This document shows positions 43,502 through 52,484 of a stretch of DNA of 62,804 bases, piece by piece; position 1 is the first letter of the stretch; every line of letters begins with the position of its first letter. The notes under the pieces are model-generated. The model worked only from the letters and a program-made list of their open reading frames with translations. It made no database searches and had not been told where the DNA came from. Location of the stretch: the NCBI GenBank assembly GCA_020851255.1, contig JADZDA010000079.1, positions 1 through 62,804 on the forward strand, in the 5' to 3' direction. The stretch comes from Burkholderiales bacterium (GTDB taxonomy: Bacteria; Pseudomonadota; Gammaproteobacteria; Burkholderiales; Casimicrobiaceae). Position numbers and translations under genes: made by a program.

Positions 43502-43873
43502 TCAGGTAGGCCGCAGTGCGCACTCCTCGAGTGCCGCGAGCGGGACGATGGCGAGCGTCTCCTCGTGCGTCGCCTCGAGGATCACCGGCGGCGCGATGCC
43601 GGCCTCGTACGCCTGCCGCCAGGTCGCCGCGCACACGCACCAGCGATCGCCGGGTTCGAGTCCGGGGAAGCGGTACTCGGGCACCGGCGTGACGAGGTCG
43701 TTGCCCTGCTCGCGCGCGAACTCGAGGAACGCGCGCGTCGCCTGCACGCAGACGACGTGCAGCCCGTGATCCTCGGGCCCGGTGTTGCAGTGCCCGTCGC
43801 GGTAGAAGCCGGTGCGCGGGGAGAGTGAACAGGGCTCGAGCTTTCCGCCCAGCACGTTGCGGTCGTCGTTCAT
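43502..43873 (-). CDS. DUF2237 family protein
   Basis: A 123-residue cytoplasmic protein of the DUF2237 family: NVLGGKLEPCSLSPRTGFYR at the start, then CNTGPEDHGLHVVCVQAT, FLEFAREQGNDLVTPVPEY, FPGLEPGDRWCVCAATW and the closing APPVILEATHEETL. Several conserved Cys suggest metal binding; function unknown. It converges with the carbamoylase-like gene. Confidence 0.92.
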   Translation of the reverse strand: MNDDRNVLGGKLEPCSLSPRTGFYRDGHCNTGPEDHGLHVVCVQATRAFLEFAREQGNDLVTPVPEYRFPGLEPGDRWCVCAATWRQAYEAGIAPPVILEATHEETLAIVPLAALEECALRPT

Positions 43874-44009
43874 CGGGTCGCTGTCCTTCGCGCAGTGCGG
43901 GCGCGGCCCGCCTGCGTGCATCTTAGGCGCCGGCCGCGCCCCGTGGTAGCGGCCCGGAATCCGCGGGCTCCGCGCCAGCGCCCTCCGGGGCACCCCGGCG
44001 CCCGTGCCG

Positions 44010-44768
44010 TCAGGGCACGTTCCCGAAGCCGGGGAGCTTCAACGCCGGCGCGCGCGGATCGACGCCGACGACCAGGCCCAGGACATTGAGCTCGAACCCT
44101 TCGTCGCCGCCGACGATCAGGCCGAGCACGCCTCTGGCGGAAGCCTGCCAGCCGGTGCCCGACGGGGAACGACCGAACGCGGACTCCCATTCGACGTAGT
44201 CCTTGCCCAGCGCGTTCGCCGGCAGCGCGAGCCGCAGCTCGGGGACGCTGCGCGCGACATGCGCGACGAACGTATTGCTGTTCGGTCCGGGCCACACACT
44301 GTAGTGGTGCGCGTACGGATACGAGGCCGCGGCCCGGTCGAGCTTCGCGATCACCGCCTCGGCCTGCGATCCGCGCAGGTCGCGCAGGAGTTCGGGCGCG
44401 TTGCCGTACCACTCGGCGTCGGGCGCGCGCCGGTCGTCCACCGACACGACCGAGCCGCCGTCGCGCGCGAGCCAGCCGATGACCTCGTAGCGGGTGTAGC
44501 GCGGCGCGCCGGCGGGCTTCGCCGCGATCCAGGTGTGGACGCCGAAGGCGCCGCGCCATCCGAACGTGCGCGCCGCGTACGCCTGGACGATCGCCTCGGG
44601 ATGGTCCGCCGGATCGGGCGCGAGGCCCGCCGGCCGGTGGGTCGCCGCCCACCAGGCGCCGGTGAAGCTCGCCTTGCCCAGCGCGAGCGCGACCAGCGGC
44701 CCGGTGACGAACAGCGCGACGACGACGATCGCGCCGAACGCGACCCTGCGCGCGGTGCGCCGGATCAT
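44010..44768 (-). CDS. DUF3750 family protein
   Basis: A 252-residue protein with one N-terminal TM segment (VAFGAIVVVALFVTGPLVALAL) and a periplasmic domain of the DUF3750 type: FGWRGAFGVHTWIAAKP, YTRYEVIGWLARDGGSVVS, HHYSVWPGPNSNTFVAHVAR and ALGKDYVEWESAFGRSPSGTGWQ. Function unknown; the invariant His and Asn in the middle motifs are present. Confidence 0.88.
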   Translation of the reverse strand: MIRRTARRVAFGAIVVVALFVTGPLVALALGKASFTGAWWAATHRPAGLAPDPADHPEAIVQAYAARTFGWRGAFGVHTWIAAKPAGAPRYTRYEVIGWLARDGGSVVSVDDRRAPDAEWYGNAPELLRDLRGSQAEAVIAKLDRAAASYPYAHHYSVWPGPNSNTFVAHVARSVPELRLALPANALGKDYVEWESAFGRSPSGTGWQASARGVLGLIVGGDEGFELNVLGLVVGVDPRAPALKLPGFGNVP

Positions 44769-44805
44769 CGGGCGCCGCGCGTACCGGATCGCCCGGCGCC
44801 CGGGA

Positions 44806-45591
44806 TCACATCCGCGGCTCGCCGCGGCCGTTCACCGTGATCGTCGGGCCCGGCGGGAACGAGAGTTGCGCGCGGTACTCGCGGCCCCGGAACGCGTAGG
44901 TGACGTCCCAGTACGCCGGCCGGCCCGAGCCGGGCACGGTCTCGCAGCGACGCACGTCCTGCGAGTAGCCGTGACGGCCGGCCGCGTTCGATCCGATCGC
45001 CGCGCCGCGGACCGCGCCGATCGCGGTGGCGACGTCGCGGCCGCGGCCGCCGCCGATCTGGTGACCGAGCACGCCGCCCAGGATGCCGCCGACGATCGCG
45101 CCGCCCACGTTGCGCTCGTCGTAGCCGCGGGTGTGCTCGCGCTCGACCCAGCAGCGCTGCTCGGGCGAATCGACGACCGCGCGGACGTGCACGACATCGG
45201 CCTGGTCGAGCGGCTCGCCGTAGCGTGGAGAGTAGGAGTAGGAAGGCGGAGGCGAGGGCGTGTATTCGCTGACCGGGCGCGCGCCGACCGGCCGCAGCGA
45301 CGACACGCGCCGGTCGAGGCCCATCGCGCCGAGGTTCGGATACTGGCCCGGGCGCAGCACCACGCAGCGACCGCCGAAGTTCGCGTCCTCGCACAGCTCC
45401 CAGCGGCCCCGTTCGACGATCGCGGACGCCGCACGATCGTTGAAGCCGTAGCCGTCGAGGTTGTAGACCGGCCAGTTGGCGCTGAACGTCGGGCCGCGCC
45501 ATCCGTCCCACTCGTAGAGCGTGACCTGCGCGGCGGCGGGGACCGCCGCGAACGCGCTCGCGGCGGCGGCGATGGCGAGTAGCGATCTCAT
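44806..45591 (-). CDS. Beta/gamma-crystallin plus glycine-zipper secreted protein
   Basis: A 261-residue exported protein. Signal peptide AIAAAASAFAAVPAAAQ. Residues about 24-103 form a beta/gamma-crystallin Greek-key domain (LYEWDGWRGPTFSANW, WELCEDANFGGRCVVLRPGQYPNL). Residues about 160-205 are a glycine-zipper (VGGAIVGGILGGVLGHQIGGG), as in 17-kDa outer-membrane antigens, followed by RRCETV and a C-terminal beta segment. Probable role at the outer membrane. Followed 37 bp later by the DUF3750 gene on the same strand. Confidence 0.82.
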   Translation of the reverse strand: MRSLLAIAAAASAFAAVPAAAQVTLYEWDGWRGPTFSANWPVYNLDGYGFNDRAASAIVERGRWELCEDANFGGRCVVLRPGQYPNLGAMGLDRRVSSLRPVGARPVSEYTPSPPPSYSYSPRYGEPLDQADVVHVRAVVDSPEQRCWVEREHTRGYDERNVGGAIVGGILGGVLGHQIGGGRGRDVATAIGAVRGAAIGSNAAGRHGYSQDVRRCETVPGSGRPAYWDVTYAFRGREYRAQLSFPPGPTITVNGRGEPRM

Positions 45592-45691
45592 GCTCGGCTC
45601 CGGATTCGGGTCGGGGCGATGGCGGCGTCCATGGTAGCTCAAACGCCCGGCGCGGCCGCCGCGTTGACCGGAGCTCGCCAGGTCCCCGCGA

Positions 45692-46282
45692 TCAGACGTC
45701 GAACGCCCCCGCGTCGAAACCGCCGTCGTCGTAGGCCGGTCCGGCGTCGCCGGCGGTGACGAATCCCCCGGGCTCACCCGGCCCTGCCGGCGCATCGGGC
45801 ATCGTCCCGCCGTCCGCGCCGTAGAGGGGCATCGCAGCCGGGTCGTGCGCGAAGAACTGTCGGGCGTACAGGCTGCCCAGTACGGTGCCGGCGAGGCTGC
45901 CCGCCAGCGTTCCGGCGAACATCGAGCCCAAACCCGGGCCCGCGGGGGCCGCGGACAGCGCGCGCTCGAGCACGCCAGGCCGGCGGACCTCCGCGCGCGT
46001 CGCGTAGCGGGCGAGTTCAGCGGGACCGGCGAGCGCGTCCGCGGCGGCGCCGCGCTCGCGCTCCGGCAGCGCGGACGCGATCCCGTCGAGCACGCGGCGA
46101 CGCTGCCCGGGCGTGAGCCGCGTGAACGCCTCGGCGTGCGCCGCCTCGATCGTCTCGGGCGGCGCGGTGCGCAACAGGTAGCGATAGCGCTCGATCGCGC
46201 GCTCGTCGTCGCTCGTGGCGGCTCCCTTTCCCGCGACCGGCGCGCCCGCCGGCTCGCGACCCCACCCGTCGAAGATGCCCAT
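45692..46282 (-). CDS. Hypothetical protein with glycine-zipper hydrophobic segment
   Basis: A 196-residue protein, not recognised. Helical N-terminal half: AIERYRYLLRTAPPETIEAAH, then AFTRLTPGQRRRVLDGIA. A hydrophobic glycine-zipper-like segment (GSMFAGTLAGSLAGTVLGSLY, about 122-142) and an acidic/Gly-rich C-terminus ending in DDGGFDAGAFDV. No signal peptide. Similar proteins in databases are sometimes mislabelled as cation-transporting ATPase components; nothing here supports that. Confidence 0.6.
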   Translation of the reverse strand: MGIFDGWGREPAGAPVAGKGAATSDDERAIERYRYLLRTAPPETIEAAHAEAFTRLTPGQRRRVLDGIASALPERERGAAADALAGPAELARYATRAEVRRPGVLERALSAAPAGPGLGSMFAGTLAGSLAGTVLGSLYARQFFAHDPAAMPLYGADGGTMPDAPAGPGEPGGFVTAGDAGPAYDDGGFDAGAFDV

Positions 46283-46470
46283 CGTGCGCTCCTGTGGTCG
46301 ATCGCCGGGCGTGCCGCCCCATGGCGACTCCGGCATCGCCATTGGAGACCAGATCCAACGTGGGCGTTCGACGGCGCGACGAACGCCGCCGCGCGCGCGA
46401 CCGATCGCGCCAGGCGCGCACGGCCGGCGTCGGGCCCGGCCGCTCGTCGAGCCGACCGCGGCGATCGCAG

Positions 46471-47283
46471 TTAGCCGGGCGCGACCAGTCCGTCCAGCAG
46501 CGCGTCGTCGATGCCGGCGAGCGCCGCCGCCGTCTCGCCCCAGGACTGCCAGTCGGGCGTGGACCCGGCGACGATCCGCCGCGCGCCCGCCAGGCACGCG
46601 GCGATCACGGCGGCGTCGGCGAACTCGGGCGGCGGCGACGACGCGAGCGCCGGCGCGTGATGGACGCGCACCGCCTCGGCGACCGGGGCGGGCAGCTTCC
46701 AGTTGCGCGCGACCAGGCAGCCGATCGCGGCGTGGTCGCCGCCGGTGGCGAGATCCAGCGCGGACGCCCCCTGGTCGAAATCGACCGCGATCGCCCGCCG
46801 GAAGCCCGCCGCCTCGGCCGGATAGCGGCGCAGCATCACGCACAGCCCGGCGTCGTGCACCAGCCCCGCCATGAACGCGAGATCGGCGAGCCGCGACAGC
46901 CGCAGGCGATGGGCGATCCGCAGCGCCCAGCCGGCGACCTCGACGCTGCGCGCCCAGATCGCGTCGGCGAGCTTCGGATCGACGCCGGCCGCCCGCCCCT
47001 GCAGCGCCGCGCCGACCGCGATCGCGATGGTCTTGGTGCCGCCCAGCATCGCGATGACGTCGACGAGCGAGCGCAGCGGGCCGTGATGCGGGAACACCGG
47101 CGTGTTCGCGATCCGCGTCAGCAGGCCGACGAGCACCGGGTCGGTCGACGCGATGGCCGCCAGGTCGCGCGGCCCCGATCGGTCGCTGGCCGCGGCCGCC
47201 TGCAGCCGCCCGATCGAGGGGCTGGGCGAAGGCAGCGTCACGCCGCTCTTCAGCACCGCCTCGATCAACGGATCCGGTCGCAC
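46471..47283 (-). CDS. HDOD domain protein
   Basis: A 270-residue HDOD (HD-related output) signalling protein, proposed in other bacteria to mediate stress or second-messenger output. Landmarks: DLAAIASTDPVLVGLLTRIANT, LRSLVDVIAMLGGTKTIAIA, and LAFMAGLVHDAGLCVMLRRY, in which the usual HD pair survives only as the single His-Asp of LVHDAG. GTG at 47283 with GGAGGG just upstream is taken as the start. Divergent from the SnoaL-like gene by 86 bp. Confidence 0.82.
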   Translation of the reverse strand: MRPDPLIEAVLKSGVTLPSPSPSIGRLQAAAASDRSGPRDLAAIASTDPVLVGLLTRIANTPVFPHHGPLRSLVDVIAMLGGTKTIAIAVGAALQGRAAGVDPKLADAIWARSVEVAGWALRIAHRLRLSRLADLAFMAGLVHDAGLCVMLRRYPAEAAGFRRAIAVDFDQGASALDLATGGDHAAIGCLVARNWKLPAPVAEAVRVHHAPALASSPPPEFADAAVIAACLAGARRIVAGSTPDWQSWGETAAALAGIDDALLDGLVAPG

Positions 47284-47369
47284 GATCCCTCCGCTGCCTG
47301 CCCGGGCCGGCCGGACGCGGTAACATCGTCGCGCCGCCAAACGACCCCCGCGCTCCCGCGCGCCCCACG

Positions 47370-47795
47370 ATGACCATCGACGAGTTCATGGCCGCCTACC
47401 AGCGGGCCTGGCAGACCAGCGACGAGCACCTGCTCGCCTCGTTGTTCGCGCCCGACGGCGTCTACCGCAACACGCCGTTCGCCGAACAGCGCGGGCACGA
47501 GGCGATCAGGGCCTACTGGCAGCGAACCAAGATGCAGCAGGACATCCGGCTCGTCTACGAGGTGCTCGAGCGCGACGCCGGCGGCGGCATCGCGCACTGG
47601 CGCACGACCTATCAGGTGGCCTCCGAGGAGCTCTTCCGAGTCTGGGCGGCCTCGACCGGCACCAACCTGATCGCCCGGCGCGAAGGCGACCCGCTGCCCC
47701 GGCTCGCGCTCGACGGCATCGCGATCGTGCGCTTCGACGCCTCCGGACTCGCACGCGAGCTTCGCCTGTGGTGGCACAGTTGCGTCGTGGCGTGA
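47370..47795 (+). CDS. SnoaL-like (NTF2-fold) protein
   Basis: A 141-residue cone-shaped NTF2-fold protein: MTIDEFMAAYQRAWQTSDE, LLASLFAPDGVYRNTPFAE, GHEAIRAYWQR and a C-terminal strand with LRLWWHSCVVA. Members are small isomerases/hydrolases or ligand-binding proteins; the catalytic state cannot be judged. Divergent from HDOD and convergent with the secreted protein at 47833. Confidence 0.85.
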   Translation: MTIDEFMAAYQRAWQTSDEHLLASLFAPDGVYRNTPFAEQRGHEAIRAYWQRTKMQQDIRLVYEVLERDAGGGIAHWRTTYQVASEELFRVWAASTGTNLIARREGDPLPRLALDGIAIVRFDASGLARELRLWWHSCVVA

Positions 47796-47832
47796 GCGCG
47801 GGACGGCCCGGGAAGACGACGGGCGCGCCGCT

Positions 47833-48693
47833 TCAGGGGAGCCGGGTACCCGCCAGCACGCCGGTGACCAGCGAGCACGGTGTGTAGGATTGCTCCAGTT
47901 TCGCGACGATCGACCACGGGTAGCGCAGCACGTCGGTCAGCTTGAGTATCCCCGTTTCGCCGCCGCTGCAGCTGATCTCCGCCTCGATCCGACCGAAGCG
48001 GCCGGCCTGGCTGTAGGTGCCGGTGAAGTTGCACGACTCGCCGCCGATGATCGCGAACTGCCCGGAGACCTCGGTTCCGGTCTGGGTGATGTCCATTCCT
48101 ATCGCGATGGCGCTCTCGGTGCCGTTCTGCAGCGGGTTCGTGCAGCCGGTCCGCGTGCGGTTCATCGTTCCGCCGTAGGTGCCGGAGACGTTGGCGAGCG
48201 CGAGCGGCTGGCGCTTGAGGATCTTGACGATCGTGGCGGTCCCGACCGTGTAGGTGAACTTGCGCAGGCCGCTGTCGAGGACGCCGGGCGCGGACGGCTC
48301 GAGCCGTGCCGTGCCCACCGGCGTCTCGACCAGGCCGGCGTTCGAGAACGCCTGCTGCAGCCACGACGTCCCGCCGGTCGTCTGGTACAGCGATCCGGTG
48401 AACACCTCGCCGCCGGTGTGCTGGAGCACGCCGATCGTCCACGTGGCCTGCCCGCCGGCGGCGTAGACGAACATGGTCAGGAAGATCGTTCCGCTGTTCT
48501 GGACGAGCTGGATGCCCCAGCCGTCCTCGCCTTCCGGCCAGTAGATGTCGCTGTGGTCGTAGGTGACCTCGGTGCTTTTCGCCACCGGGCCCGCGGCCCG
48601 CGCCTCCGGGCCAGCGGCCGGCGTCACCGCCGGAGTGCAAATGGCCAGCGCCGCGAGCGCGAACAGCGCCGCCCTCCGAATTCCCAACCTCAT
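47833..48693 (-). CDS. Secreted repeat-like beta protein, family member B
   Basis: A 286-residue exported protein paralogous to that at 37272-38120: DIYWPEGEDGWGIQLVQN, IFLTMFVYAAGGQATW, FTGSLYQTTGGTSWL, VGTATIVKILKRQPLAL match the corresponding segments in order. Signal AALFALAALAICTPAVTPA. C-terminal Cys pairs again suggest disulfides. Function unknown; the conserved WGIQL block is the family signature. Confidence 0.75.
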   Translation of the reverse strand: MRLGIRRAALFALAALAICTPAVTPAAGPEARAAGPVAKSTEVTYDHSDIYWPEGEDGWGIQLVQNSGTIFLTMFVYAAGGQATWTIGVLQHTGGEVFTGSLYQTTGGTSWLQQAFSNAGLVETPVGTARLEPSAPGVLDSGLRKFTYTVGTATIVKILKRQPLALANVSGTYGGTMNRTRTGCTNPLQNGTESAIAIGMDITQTGTEVSGQFAIIGGESCNFTGTYSQAGRFGRIEAEISCSGGETGILKLTDVLRYPWSIVAKLEQSYTPCSLVTGVLAGTRLP

Positions 48694-48834
48694 GCCGTCC
48701 TCCCCGATGCCGGAGCGAAAGCGGTCAACATACCTTCGGACGCGCGTTCGCGCCAGACCGGCACCGCGCCGCGCTCCGGCCGCGAGCGGCGCCCGGGGCC
48801 GTAAGGTTCCGGCGCGCTGAACCGACACGCCGGG

Positions 48835-49680
48835 ATGCGCACCGCGTTCGTTTTCGCCGGCGGCGGCAGCCTGGGAGCGGTCGAGGTCGGCATGCTCGAG
48901 GCGCTCACCGAGTCCGGCCTCCGGCCCGACCTGATCGTGGGCGCGTCGGCCGGCGCGATCAACGGCGCCTATTTCGCCGGCGACCCGACGGCGGCCGGGT
49001 GCGCCCGGCTCGCGGCGATCTGGCGGGATCTCAGGCGCTCGGATCTGTTTCCCGTCGGCTTCGGAAGCCTGCTCGCGCTCATCCGCCGCCGCGATCACCT
49101 GGTCGGCAATTCCGGCCTGCGCGCGCTGCTCGAGCGTCACCTCCGGTACCGCCGGCTCGAGGAGACGCCGGTTCCGGTCCACGTGGTCGCCACCGAACTC
49201 GCGACCGGCGAGGAAGTCGTGCTCTCGCGCGGACCGGCCGTCGACGCGGTCCTCGCGAGCGCGGCGATTCCCGGCGTGTTCCCGTCGGTCACGTTCGACG
49301 GGCGGGAACTCTTCGACGGCGGCGTCTCCAGCAACACGCCGATCGCCGCGGCGATCGCGCTGGGCGCCGAGCGCGTGATCGTGCTGCCCACCGGCCACGC
49401 CTGCGGCCTGCGGCGCGTCCCGACCGACGCGATCGGCAAGGCGCTGCACGCGCTCTCGCTGGTGGTCTCGCGCCAGCTGGTCCGCGACATCGAGCGCTAC
49501 GCCGGGCGTGCGGCGCTGCGGATCGTGCCGGCGCTGTGTCCGGTCGATGTCTCGCCGTACGATTATTCGAACGCGCCGGTGCTGATCGCGCGGGCGGCCG
49601 ACCGGACGCGGGCCTGGCTCGCCGGCGGCGGCCTCTCCAGCCCCGCCGATCCGGGCCCGCTCGCCACCCACCGGCACTGA
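48835..49680 (+). CDS. Patatin-like phospholipase
   Basis: A 281-residue cytoplasmic serine lipase of the RssA/YchK branch. Oxyanion-hole glycines FAGGGSLGAVEVGM (8-20), nucleophile elbow GASAG (36-40, Ser38) and catalytic D161 in FDGGVSSN are intact. Likely hydrolyses phospholipid acyl esters. No signal peptide. Divergent from the preceding secreted protein. Confidence 0.92.
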   Translation: MRTAFVFAGGGSLGAVEVGMLEALTESGLRPDLIVGASAGAINGAYFAGDPTAAGCARLAAIWRDLRRSDLFPVGFGSLLALIRRRDHLVGNSGLRALLERHLRYRRLEETPVPVHVVATELATGEEVVLSRGPAVDAVLASAAIPGVFPSVTFDGRELFDGGVSSNTPIAAAIALGAERVIVLPTGHACGLRRVPTDAIGKALHALSLVVSRQLVRDIERYAGRAALRIVPALCPVDVSPYDYSNAPVLIARAADRTRAWLAGGGLSSPADPGPLATHRH

Positions 49681-49702
49681 CCGCGCGGGGCCGCGGCGGG
49701 TC

Positions 49703-50254
49703 TCAGGCCCGGGCGCCCCCCGCCCGGCGCAGCGGCTTCGCCATGACGTAGTCGTCCATCACGAACCCTCCGCCGATGTCCTCGACGGTCTCGGCGTCGA
49801 CGCCGAAGCCGACGGCGCGGTAGAACGCGATCGACGACGCGTTCTGCTTGTTGACGCGCAGCGTCAACGTCGCCGAGCCGTCCGCGAGCGCCGCGGCCTC
49901 GACGTGTCCGACCAGCGTCCGGCCGACGCCGCGGCCATGCGCCGAGGCGAGCACGTAGAGCTTGTCCAGCTTGGTCGTCCCCGGCCCGTCCCGCTCCCAC
50001 GCCGCGAAGCCGACGCGCGCCCCGCCGACCGACGCGATCGCGAGCCCGGCCCCCGTCTCGGACAGGAACCGCGACAGGCGCGCGATCGAGTAGCCGCGTT
50101 CGAGCATGTAGTCGATCTGCCGCATCGGGATGATGCCCGGGTAGTGCTCCCGCCATATCCGGTCGGCGAGGCGCGCGACCTCCGGCAGGTCGGCGACCTC
50201 CGCGGCGGCGATGGCGGCGCCCCGGCCGCGGGACGTCGGGTCGTGCTCGGGCAT
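49703..50254 (-). CDS. GNAT family N-acetyltransferase
   Basis: A 183-residue acetyl-CoA-dependent transferase. The acetyl-CoA loop HGRGVGRTLVGHVEAAAL (about 110-127), with KLYVLASA preceding, and NKQNASSIAFYRAVGFGVD in the fourth motif are typical. The substrate cannot be inferred. Divergent from arnT, with 161 bp between. Confidence 0.88.
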   Translation of the reverse strand: MPEHDPTSRGRGAAIAAAEVADLPEVARLADRIWREHYPGIIPMRQIDYMLERGYSIARLSRFLSETGAGLAIASVGGARVGFAAWERDGPGTTKLDKLYVLASAHGRGVGRTLVGHVEAAALADGSATLTLRVNKQNASSIAFYRAVGFGVDAETVEDIGGGFVMDDYVMAKPLRRAGGARA

Positions 50255-50415
50255 GTCGGAACACTCGGGCGGGAACGGACGGCCGGCGGAAAGCGGGCGG
50301 GCGGCGGACGGGCAGATGACAGGCGCGACGGGGTCGAATCTAGCACGCGGGCCGCAATCCCCGGTCCGCCTGAAGGGTACAATCGCGCGGCGCCGGCACG
50401 CCAGGGCGCCTGTCG

Positions 50416-52098
50416 ATGCTCGCCGCGCTTCCCCGCCCGTTCTGGATCGTCGTCATCGCGCTGGTGTCGTTCGCCTGGTTCTCGGCGCTCGAACTGCGCA
50501 AGCTCCAACATCCCGACGAGGGGCGTTACGCCGAGATCGCGCGCGAGATGGCCGTCACCGGCGACTTCGTGACGCCGCGGCTCAACGGCATCCTGTACTT
50601 CGAGAAACCGCCGCTCCAGTACTGGATCACCGCGGCGTCGTTCCTCGCGTTCGAGACCGACCAATGGACGGCGCGGCTCGCGCCCGCGCTCGCCGGCTTC
50701 CTCGCGATCCTCGCGATCGGGTTCACCGCCGGCCGCATCGCCGGCCGCCCGGCGGGTTGGCTGGCCGGCCTCGCGCTCTCAGGGTGCGTCTGGCACGTCG
50801 GGATGTCGCATTTCCTCACTCTCGATTCGCTGCTCAGTTTCCTGCTCTCGACCGCCCTGTGCGCCTTCCTCCTCGCCAACCGCGACCGCCTGCCCGCCGG
50901 TCGTGTCCGCGCGTGGATGCTCGCCGCGTGGACGGCGCTCGCGCTGGCCACGCTCACCAAGGGCCTCATCGCCGCGGTGATCCCCGCGGCCTCGCTCGTC
51001 CTCTACTCGCTGTTCACCCGCGATACCGGGCCCTGGCGCCGGTTGCATCCGGCGACCGGCGTGCCGCTCTACCTCGCGATCATCGCTCCCTGGTTCGTGC
51101 TGGTCTCGCTGCGCAATCCGGGTTTCGCCGAGTTCTTCTTCGTCCACGAGCATTTCGGCCGGTTCCTCACCACCGAGCACAAGCGCCCCGGCGCGTGGTG
51201 GTATTTCCTGCCGCTGTTCGCGGTCGGCGTGATGCCGTGGATCACGCTGGCGCCGATGACCTGGCGCGCGGGATGGCGCGCGCCGGCGGAGGCGAACGGA
51301 TTCCGCTGGCGCGTCTTCTGCCTGGTCTGGGCCGGATTCGTGTTCGTGTTCTTCTCGCTGTCCGGCTCCAAGCTCCCGTCCTACATCCTGCCGATGTTCC
51401 CGGCGTTGATGCTGGTGCTGGGCGCCGCGCTGGTGCAGATGCCGATCCGCACGATCGCCGCGCTGGCCGCGCCGCTCGCCTTCGCCGCCGTCGCCCTGTT
51501 CGTCGCGGCGGTGCTCGGCTACGATCGGCTGGTGCCGCGCTACGCGGACGCGCGCACGCCCCTCGCGCTGTTCGAGGCGTACGCGCCCTGGGCGAAGCTC
51601 GGCACCGGCGTGCTCGCCATCGCCGCGATCCTCGGATGGGCCGCGCTGCGCAGTGGCGGCGAGCAGGGTCGGGGCCTGGGCATCGCCGCGCTCTCCGTCG
51701 GCACGCTCCTGGGGTTCCAGGTCCTGTTCGTCGGGCACGACGTGTTCCGCGCGACCCGCTCGGGCTACGATATCCTGCGCCTGGCCCAGGACGCGCTGGG
51801 CGCGCCACTCGACCCGACGCTGCCGTTCTACCAGGTCCACAGCTACGACCAGACCGTGCCCTTCTACCTCGACCGCACGACCACGATCGTCGCGTTCCGC
51901 GACGAGTTCGCGATGGGCCTCGACCGCGAGCCGGACCGTGCGATCGCCGAGGAATCGCGCTGGGTCGACGAGTGGACGGCGCTGCCGCAGGGCTACGCGC
52001 TGATCCCGAAGTCCGACCACGCGAAGCTCGTGGCGCGCGGCGTGCCGATGCGCACGCTCGCGCAGGACGCCCGGCGCGTGCTCGTCGGCAGGCGCTAG
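50416..52098 (+). CDS. arnT: ArnT-like undecaprenyl phosphate-aminoarabinose lipid A transferase
   Basis: A 560-residue GT-C (family 39/83) integral-membrane glycosyltransferase with about 12 helices. Catalytic first loop: ELRKLQHPDEGRYAEIAREM contains the conserved DE pair, then GDFVTPRLNGILYFEKPPLQYW. A C-terminal periplasmic domain (about 430-560) follows. It would transfer L-Ara4N from undecaprenyl phosphate to lipid A. A -10-like TACAAT lies at 50378-50383. First gene of the arn operon. Confidence 0.88.
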   Translation: MLAALPRPFWIVVIALVSFAWFSALELRKLQHPDEGRYAEIAREMAVTGDFVTPRLNGILYFEKPPLQYWITAASFLAFETDQWTARLAPALAGFLAILAIGFTAGRIAGRPAGWLAGLALSGCVWHVGMSHFLTLDSLLSFLLSTALCAFLLANRDRLPAGRVRAWMLAAWTALALATLTKGLIAAVIPAASLVLYSLFTRDTGPWRRLHPATGVPLYLAIIAPWFVLVSLRNPGFAEFFFVHEHFGRFLTTEHKRPGAWWYFLPLFAVGVMPWITLAPMTWRAGWRAPAEANGFRWRVFCLVWAGFVFVFFSLSGSKLPSYILPMFPALMLVLGAALVQMPIRTIAALAAPLAFAAVALFVAAVLGYDRLVPRYADARTPLALFEAYAPWAKLGTGVLAIAAILGWAALRSGGEQGRGLGIAALSVGTLLGFQVLFVGHDVFRATRSGYDILRLAQDALGAPLDPTLPFYQVHSYDQTVPFYLDRTTTIVAFRDEFAMGLDREPDRAIAEESRWVDEWTALPQGYALIPKSDHAKLVARGVPMRTLAQDARRVLVGRR

Positions 52099-52106
52099 GA
52101 TCACCG

Positions 52107-52484
52107 GTGAGTCTCGCGGCCTTCGCGTTCCTGCTGACCGGCGTGCTGCTGAACGCGGCCGCGCAGCTCTTCCTCAAGGCCGGCACCAATGCGACCGGCG
52201 TCATCACGCTGACCGCCGACGACTGGCTGGGACCGCTGCTCAGGCTCGCCACCGTGCCGCCGATCGTCGCGGGCATCGCCTGCTACGCGGTGTCGGTCGT
52301 CGTCTGGATCCTGGGACTCTCGCGCGTGCCGGTATCGGTCGCCTACCCGCTGCTGTCGCTGGGCTACGTGGTCAACGCGGTCGCCGCGCAGATCCTGTTC
52401 GGCGAGGCGGTGACGCTGCAGCGCTGGATCGGGATCGGCTTCATCGTGCTGGGCGTGTGGCTGGTCGCGCGGAGCGCCGGATGA
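52107..52484 (+). CDS. Small SMR/EamA-type flippase subunit (ArnE/ArnF-like)
   Basis: A 125-residue four-TM protein (FAFLLTGVLLNAAAQLFLKAG, TVPPIVAGIACYAVSVVVWIL, VSVAYPLLSLGYVVNAVAAQI, GEAVTLQRWIGIGFIVLGVWL). The NAAAQLFLKAG and GYVVNA signatures match ArnE/ArnF, which flip undecaprenyl-phosphate-Ara4N across the inner membrane. Only one subunit is present, so it may act as a homodimer. GTG start, eight bases after arnT. Confidence 0.82.
   Translation: MSLAAFAFLLTGVLLNAAAQLFLKAGTNATGVITLTADDWLGPLLRLATVPPIVAGIACYAVSVVVWILGLSRVPVSVAYPLLSLGYVVNAVAAQILFGEAVTLQRWIGIGFIVLGVWLVARSAG

Noticed and set aside
51242-52276. Minus-strand frame opposite arnT
   Set aside because: Ala/Arg/Pro-rich antisense composition with no motifs; the plus frame has the GT-C catalytic loop.
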